This document shows, in pieces, positions 46,019 through 49,895 of a stretch of 49,895 nt of DNA. The stretch covers positions 6,573-56,467 of the forward strand of contig NZ_JADMJK010000028.1 of NCBI RefSeq assembly GCF_018780625.1, read 5' to 3'. The stretch is from Polaromonas sp. Its GTDB lineage: Bacteria; Pseudomonadota; Gammaproteobacteria; Burkholderiales; Burkholderiaceae_C. Position numbers and translations under genes: made by a program. Under the pieces are notes generated by a model. That model was given only the letters and a program-made list of their open reading frames with translations, was not told the DNA's origin and did not search any database. Position 1 is the stretch's first letter, and each line of letters opens with the position of its first letter.

Positions 46019-47962
46019 ATGCCCAAGATTGCCACCTCCGCGTTCCAGCCTGCCCAGAGCAACCCCATGATTTGGGCCATCAGCGGCCACCGGCTGGTGG
46101 ATACCTTCCGCGCCGTAGGCTCTGACTTTGCGTCGCGTGCCCGCATCCAGGTCGCGCACCTTGCCTTTGACGAGGCCGTGGCCCACCTGCGCGAACAGCT
46201 TGCGCAGCAGGCCTGCGACGTGGTGGTGGCGTCGGGCTCCAACGGCGCCTACCTGCGCAGCCACCTGGCGGTTCCGGTCGTCATGGTCAAGGTCGGTGGC
46301 TATGACCTGATGACGGCGCTTTGCAATGCCCGGGCGCTGTCCAGCCGGATTGCGGTGGTGCTGCACCGGGCCGTGTCGCCCGAGCTGCGCCGCTTTGCAG
46401 ATCGCTTTGGCATTGCGCTGGAATTCCGATCTTATGAAACCGCCGATGACGCGTTCTACCGCATTCAGGAGCTTGCGGGCCTGGGCATTGAGGTGGTGGT
46501 GGGCGCCGGCATGGTGGCCAGCCTGGCGCAGCAGGCCGGGTTGGCGGGCGTGTTTCTTTATTCCACCGACTCGGTTCGGGACGCCATGGAAGACGCCATC
46601 GCCATCGCGGTGGCGCAACGCGACCAGAAATCGCGGCATACGCAGCTCGACTCCGTGGTGCGCCACCTGAGCGACGGCGTAGTGGCCATCGACATGGCCG
46701 GACGCATCACCACCCTCAACCCGGCGGCCGCGCGCATGGTGGGGCGGCCGATTGACGGCGCGCTGGGCGCACCGCTGCAGCGAATATTTGCCGGCCTGGA
46801 GCCAGGCACCGTGCTGACGCAAGGCTCGACAGAACTGGGCCGGGTCGACGAGTTGATGGGCCGCTCGCTGGTGGTGGATTGCGTGCCGCTGCATGACGCA
46901 GGCCAGCAAACCGGGGCCGTTTTTACGCTGCACGCACCGGGCCCCATGGAAAACGCCGTCAGCCGGCTGCGCGCCCACAGCCACAGGCGGTCACGCTCGG
47001 CGCGCTACACGCTTGACCAGCTCGTGGCGGTATCGCCGCAAATGCAGGAACTCGTCAGGCGCTGCGACGTGCTGGCGAAAAACAGCGACGCGACAGTGCT
47101 GATCCAGGGCGAAAGCGGCTCCGGCAAGGAGGTGGTCGCCCAAGGCATTCACGAGGCCAGCAGAAGGAGGCAGCAGCCGTTTGTCGCCACCAATTGCGGC
47201 GCTTTTCCGCAAAATCTGCTGGAGACCGAGCTTTTTGGCTACGAAGAAGGCTCGTTTACGGGCGCAAGAAGGCACGGCAAGGCCGGTCTTTTTGAAACGG
47301 CCAACAGCGGCACGCTGTTCCTGGACGAAATCGGCGAAATGCCCCTGCTGCTGCAAACCCGTCTGCTGCGCGTGCTGCAAGAAAAGGAAATCACCCGCGT
47401 CGGCGGGGTAGACACCATTCCCGTGGATGTCCGCATCGTGGCCGCCACCCACCGCGACCTGTCGGCCATGGTGAGGCTGGGCAGTTTTCGGGAAGACCTT
47501 TTCTACCGCATCCACATACTGCAGGTGGTGCTGCCGCCCCTGCGCGACAGGCCGCAAGACGTGCAAGCCCTGGCGGCCGGCCTGGTGCCCGCTGCCCTGG
47601 AACGCGCAGGCATGGGTCACCTGGCGCCGCAGGTACTGCGCACCGCCATGCCGGCGTTGCAAAAGCACAACTGGCCCGGCAATGTGCGCGAGCTTGAAAA
47701 TGTGGCAGAACGCATCGCCATGGCCTGCCTGATGGCACAGGCTGCGCCGGCGCTGGAGGAAGTTGTCGCGCTGCTGGGCTATGGTGCCCTGCGTATTGCC
47801 GCGACGGCCAGCCCTGCGGCGGGTTCACTGACCGAACTGCGCCGCCAGGACGAAAACCAGCGAATTCAGGCCGCATTGCAAGCCGCCGGCGGCGACCGGG
47901 ACGCCGCAGCAAGCGCGCTGGGCATCAGCCGCACCACGCTTTGGCGAAAGCTGCGGACTTGA
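46019..47962 (+). CDS. PrpR-like sigma-54 enhancer-binding regulator
   Basis: 647 residues. The N-terminal PrpR_N sensor domain (about 20-195: [18 protein letters not shown] ... [34 protein letters not shown]) is followed by a PAS domain (about 208-300, [23 protein letters not shown]). The AAA+ domain (about 330-570) has Walker A GESGSGKE (364-371), the sigma-54 loop GSFTGA (411-416) and Walker [10 protein letters not shown] (432-440). A Fis-type helix-turn-helix ends it ([20 protein letters not shown]). PrpR of the propionate pathway senses 2-methylcitrate; here a related diacid derived from the divergent operon's substrate is likely. No prpBCD genes are present beside it. Confidence 0.94.
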   Translation: MPKIATSAFQPAQSNPMIWAISGHRLVDTFRAVGSDFASRARIQVAHLAFDEAVAHLREQLAQQACDVVVASGSNGAYLRSHLAVPVVMVKVGGYDLMTALCNARALSSRIAVVLHRAVSPELRRFADRFGIALEFRSYETADDAFYRIQELAGLGIEVVVGAGMVASLAQQAGLAGVFLYSTDSVRDAMEDAIAIAVAQRDQKSRHTQLDSVVRHLSDGVVAIDMAGRITTLNPAAARMVGRPIDGALGAPLQRIFAGLEPGTVLTQGSTELGRVDELMGRSLVVDCVPLHDAGQQTGAVFTLHAPGPMENAVSRLRAHSHRRSRSARYTLDQLVAVSPQMQELVRRCDVLAKNSDATVLIQGESGSGKEVVAQGIHEASRRRQQPFVATNCGAFPQNLLETELFGYEEGSFTGARRHGKAGLFETANSGTLFLDEIGEMPLLLQTRLLRVLQEKEITRVGGVDTIPVDVRIVAATHRDLSAMVRLGSFREDLFYRIHILQVVLPPLRDRPQDVQALAAGLVPAALERAGMGHLAPQVLRTAMPALQKHNWPGNVRELENVAERIAMACLMAQAAPALEEVVALLGYGALRIAATASPAAGSLTELRRQDENQRIQAALQAAGGDRDAAASALGISRTTLWRKLRT

Positions 47963-48022
47963 GGCCGGACCCGCTGCGACACGGTCACCCTTCAATGGCT
48001 TGGTGGTGCGCCAAGGCAAAGC

Positions 48023-48049
48023 AAAAAACCTGCACAAGGCAGGTTTTTT
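48023..48049. terminator. Intrinsic terminator after the PrpR-like gene
   Basis: An 11-bp stem AAAAAACCTGC / GCAGGTTTTTT (48023-48033 with 48039-48049) has loop ACAAG and a T-run on either strand. It lies 60 bp after the regulator stop and could also stop transcripts from the minus-strand PAPVY gene. Confidence 0.9.
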
Positions 48050-48082
48050 GAGTGGCTCAGGCCTGTTTAGGATACGGTCAGT

Positions 48083-48188
48083 AATAACTTCCCTGCGTCA
48101 TACCCGTGAAGGCGGGTATCCAGACTCGTTGGAGCTTTCAATCCGGGTTGCTGGATTCCCGCCTACGCGGGAATGACGGGAAGTTATT
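48083..48188. repeat. REPIN-like palindromic element (two inverted REP units)
   Basis: A 106-bp element is bounded by perfect 11-bp inverted repeats AATAACTTCCC / GGGAAGTTATT (48083-48093, 48178-48188). Inside lie two 27-base units, one at about 48097-48123 and its inverted relative at about 48151-48177. Each has its own CCCG...CGGG hairpin and the GTCAT...ATCCAG ends, and they differ by five bases. The pair of inverted REPs around a short spacer is the structure of a REPIN. No RAYT transposase is in the window. Confidence 0.7.
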
Positions 48189-48201
48189 GTTTGCCAGATC
48201 C

Positions 48202-48663
48202 TTAGCGGCGGTCACCGTATCGGCCACCCCGGTCACCCCGGTCGTAATCCACCTGCGTCACCGGCCCGTAATAGCCCCCACCATAACCCTGCTGGGGCGC
48301 CTGCATGTACTGTTCGCCGCGGCCATGACGGCGCCCGTGACCACGACCCGGATGTCCGTAGTAAACCGGCTGCGGGGCGAAATAAACGGGGGCGGGCCTG
48401 ACATACACAGGACGCGGCTGGTAGTAAACCGGTGCAGGTTGCACGTAAACCGGCGCGGGCTGGTAGTACACCGGCGCTGGTTGCGAGTAGATCGGCTGCG
48501 CATTGCCCAGATTCACGGACACACCCGGAGAGCCCACGCCCACCGACCAGTACACATCGTCTCTGGCCTGCGCAGCGCCCGCAAAGCCCATGGCAACCAC
48601 GGCCAGTGCGGCGGTGGCACTGCCCAGCATGATCGAGCGGTTTGACTTGATAGCTGTCTTCAT
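48202..48663 (-). CDS. Secreted PAPVY-repeat protein
   Basis: 153 residues. An N-terminal signal peptide (MLGSATAALAVVAMGFAGAAQA) is followed by DDVYWSVGVGSPGVSVNLGNAQP. Next are six tandem units of about seven residues of the form QPAPVYY/QPAPVYV (residues about 57-102), then a His/Gly/Arg-rich stretch (GHPGRGHGRRHGRGEQ) and a Tyr/Gly/Asp-rich tail. The low-complexity composition suggests a surface or periplasmic structural protein or a metal-binding tail; similar proteins occur in many Burkholderiales without known role. A GGAGAAACAG site precedes the ATG. The stop is 13 bp from a REPIN-like element. Confidence 0.82.
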   Translation of the reverse strand: MKTAIKSNRSIMLGSATAALAVVAMGFAGAAQARDDVYWSVGVGSPGVSVNLGNAQPIYSQPAPVYYQPAPVYVQPAPVYYQPRPVYVRPAPVYFAPQPVYYGHPGRGHGRRHGRGEQYMQAPQQGYGGGYYGPVTQVDYDRGDRGGRYGDRR

Positions 48664-48789
48664 CTGTTTCTCCTAATCAGGGCGGGAAGTGCCCATGCAG
48701 GTATTAAACGCGGGAGCAGCGTTACCGCCTACCGTTTGCACAGTGAAGAGCGTAGCCAAACGTAAGCTGCAACGGCCTAGAATCACCGC

Positions 48790-49895
48790 ATGACCTCCCC
48801 AGCCCCCTCCAAAGCCGCCACCGCAGCCCCTGTTGCCGCCGACAAAGAAACCCACAAGCCCAGCAACTTCCTGCGGCAGATCATTGAAAAAGACCTGCTT
48901 GAGGGCACCTACGCCAGCCGGCGCTGGGGCGGCAGCCCCGGCGACGCCGCCCACCACGCGGCCGGCCCGCTGGACGCCGCCAAGGTGCGCCTGCGCTTTC
49001 CGCCCGAGCCCAACGGCTACCTGCACATTGGCCACGCCAAAAGCATCTGCATCAATTTTGGCCTGGCGCGCGACTACGGCGGCGTGTGCCACCTGCGCTT
49101 TGACGACACCAACCCCGAAAAAGAAGACACCGAATACGTCGACAGCATCAAGGATGCCGTGCAGTGGCTGGGCTTCGGCTGGGAAAACGGCGCTGAAAGC
49201 AACCTCTACCAGGCCAGCGACTACTTTGATTTCATGTACCGCGCAGCCGAGCAGCTGATTGAAGCCGGCCATGCCTACGTGGACGAGCAAACCGTGGAGC
49301 AGATGCGCATCAATCGCGGCGACTTCGGCAAGCCCGGTGTCGACAGCCCCTTCCGCAGCCGCACCGCAGCCGAAAACCTCGCACGCTTTCACGAAATGCG
49401 CGATGGCAAACATGAAGACGGCTCCATGGTGCTGCGCGCCAAAATCGACATGGCCAGCCCCAACATCAACCTGCGCGACCCGGCCATCTACCGCATTCGC
49501 CGCGCCACCCACCACAACACCGGCGACAAATGGTGCATCTACCCGATGTACACCTTTGCCCACCCGATTGAGGACGCACTGGAGCAGATCACCCACAGCC
49601 TGTGCACGCTGGAGTTTGAAGACCAGCGCCCGTTTTACGACTGGCTGCTGGAGCGCCTCTCGGAAACGGTCACGCTTTCCGATGGACGTGTCATCGGCGG
49701 CCTGCTGAGCGCCCCGCCCCCCAGGCAGTACGAATTTGCCCGCCTCAACCTCACCTATGTGGTCACCAGCAAGCGCAAGCTCGCGCAGCTGGTGTACGAC
49801 CACAAAGTCAGCGGCTGGGACGACCCGCGCATGCCCACCATCGTCGGCCTGCGCCGCCGCGGCTACACGCCCGAGGCGATTCAGCTGTTTGCCGA
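48790..49895 (+). CDS. glnS: Glutaminyl-tRNA synthetase, N-terminal two thirds (cut by window edge)
   Basis: 368 residues are visible and the frame is open to the window end. A variable 25-residue leader is followed by [21 protein letters not shown]. The class I HIGH motif is at 79-82 ([22 protein letters not shown]), and [75 protein letters not shown] and [14 protein letters not shown] follow. The last is the KMSKS-equivalent loop, reading TSKRK where MSKRK is usual. Compared with E. coli GlnS there is a Gly/Ala/His-rich insertion at about 44-63 ([20 protein letters not shown]). GlnS rather than GltX by the NTGDKW...YDFxH-type core. Confidence 0.95.
   Translation, partial: MTSPAPSKAATAAPVAADKETHKPSNFLRQIIEKDLLEGTYASRRWGGSPGDAAHHAAGPLDAAKVRLRFPPEPNGYLHIGHAKSICINFGLARDYGGVCHLRFDDTNPEKEDTEYVDSIKDAVQWLGFGWENGAESNLYQASDYFDFMYRAAEQLIEAGHAYVDEQTVEQMRINRGDFGKPGVDSPFRSRTAAENLARFHEMRDGKHEDGSMVLRAKIDMASPNINLRDPAIYRIRRATHHNTGDKWCIYPMYTFAHPIEDALEQITHSLCTLEFEDQRPFYDWLLERLSETVTLSDGRVIGGLLSAPPPRQYEFARLNLTYVVTSKRKLAQLVYDHKVSGWDDPRMPTIVGLRRRGYTPEAIQLFA

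Noticed and set aside
42022-47962. Methylcitrate (prp) operon
   Set aside because: PrpR-like regulator and lyase are present, but methylcitrate synthase (PrpC) and AcnD/PrpD are absent and a LeuCD pair takes their place.
48335-48500. CRISPR-like short repeats
   Set aside because: The repeats are contiguous codon repeats of the PAPVY protein with no unique spacers.

Overview
The window is a dense, GC-rich stretch of bacterial chromosome that most resembles a beta-proteobacterium of the Comamonadaceae (Polaromonas/Rhodoferax/Acidovorax type). This rests on three things: the many Bug/TctC-type solute receptors, the gene content (ntrBC-glnA, aroC-CBS protein, thyA-folA-xthA, DUF3455, DUF2726, DUF2069), and a small dispersed hairpin repeat (TGCTA-N9-TAGC type) that I associate with that family. 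No tRNA, rRNA, CRISPR array, insertion sequence or prophage is visible. No gene-free stretch exceeds about 300 bases. Taxonomy and functions are inferred from sequence reading only.

Left part (1-9.5 kb): after the end of a LysR regulator and arfB lies a long minus-strand catabolic operon. It encodes a shikimate/quinate dehydrogenase-like protein, a complete tripartite tricarboxylate transporter (tctC-tctB-tctA), an HPPD-like VOC protein, a 3-dehydroshikimate dehydratase (QuiC-like), a PcaB-like protein, a Gfo/Idh remnant and a type II dehydroquinase. It reads as import of a quinate/shikimate-like acid and conversion to protocatechuate. A divergent IclR (PcaR/PobR type) regulator and a perfect 14-bp inverted repeat sit at its head. 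The PcaB-like protein lacks the fumarase-superfamily signature loop, and the dehydrogenase lacks the usual substrate-binding serines.

Middle (9.5-26.6 kb): mostly housekeeping genes. These are a DMT permease, aroC, a CBS protein, metY with a hydrolase, a flavoprotein with two small ferredoxin-fold proteins, a thioredoxin-like protein, YihY, DUF2069 and a GlcD-type FAD dehydrogenase. A ccdAB toxin-antitoxin pair is inserted directly in front of thyA-folA, and xthA follows. Then comes a minus-strand trio, Bug receptor-GGT-TauE permease, behind a LysR gene.

26.8-39.4 kb: the LysR gene, ntrC-ntrB, a DUF4124 protein and glnA. glnA has a sigma-54 type promoter, and its presumptive NtrC enhancer is a perfect palindrome overlapping the 3' end of the upstream cinA-like gene. 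Then follow an EI24-like membrane protein, a sterol-desaturase-type hydroxylase, a polysaccharide deacetylase, a beta-propeller protein, a hydrolase and rsuA.

39.5-49.9 kb: a DUF2726 protein and two tandem DUF3455 lipoproteins. Next is the most intriguing module: a sigma-54-driven operon of Bug receptor, LeuC-like and LeuD-like hydratase subunits and an isocitrate-lyase/PEP-mutase-superfamily lyase. A divergent PrpR-like enhancer-binding protein has paired palindromes in front of it. The gene set matches a hydratase-plus-lyase route such as that known for dimethylmaleate, not leucine synthesis or the methylcitrate cycle. The window closes with a REPIN-like palindromic element, a PAPVY-repeat secreted protein and the start of glnS.
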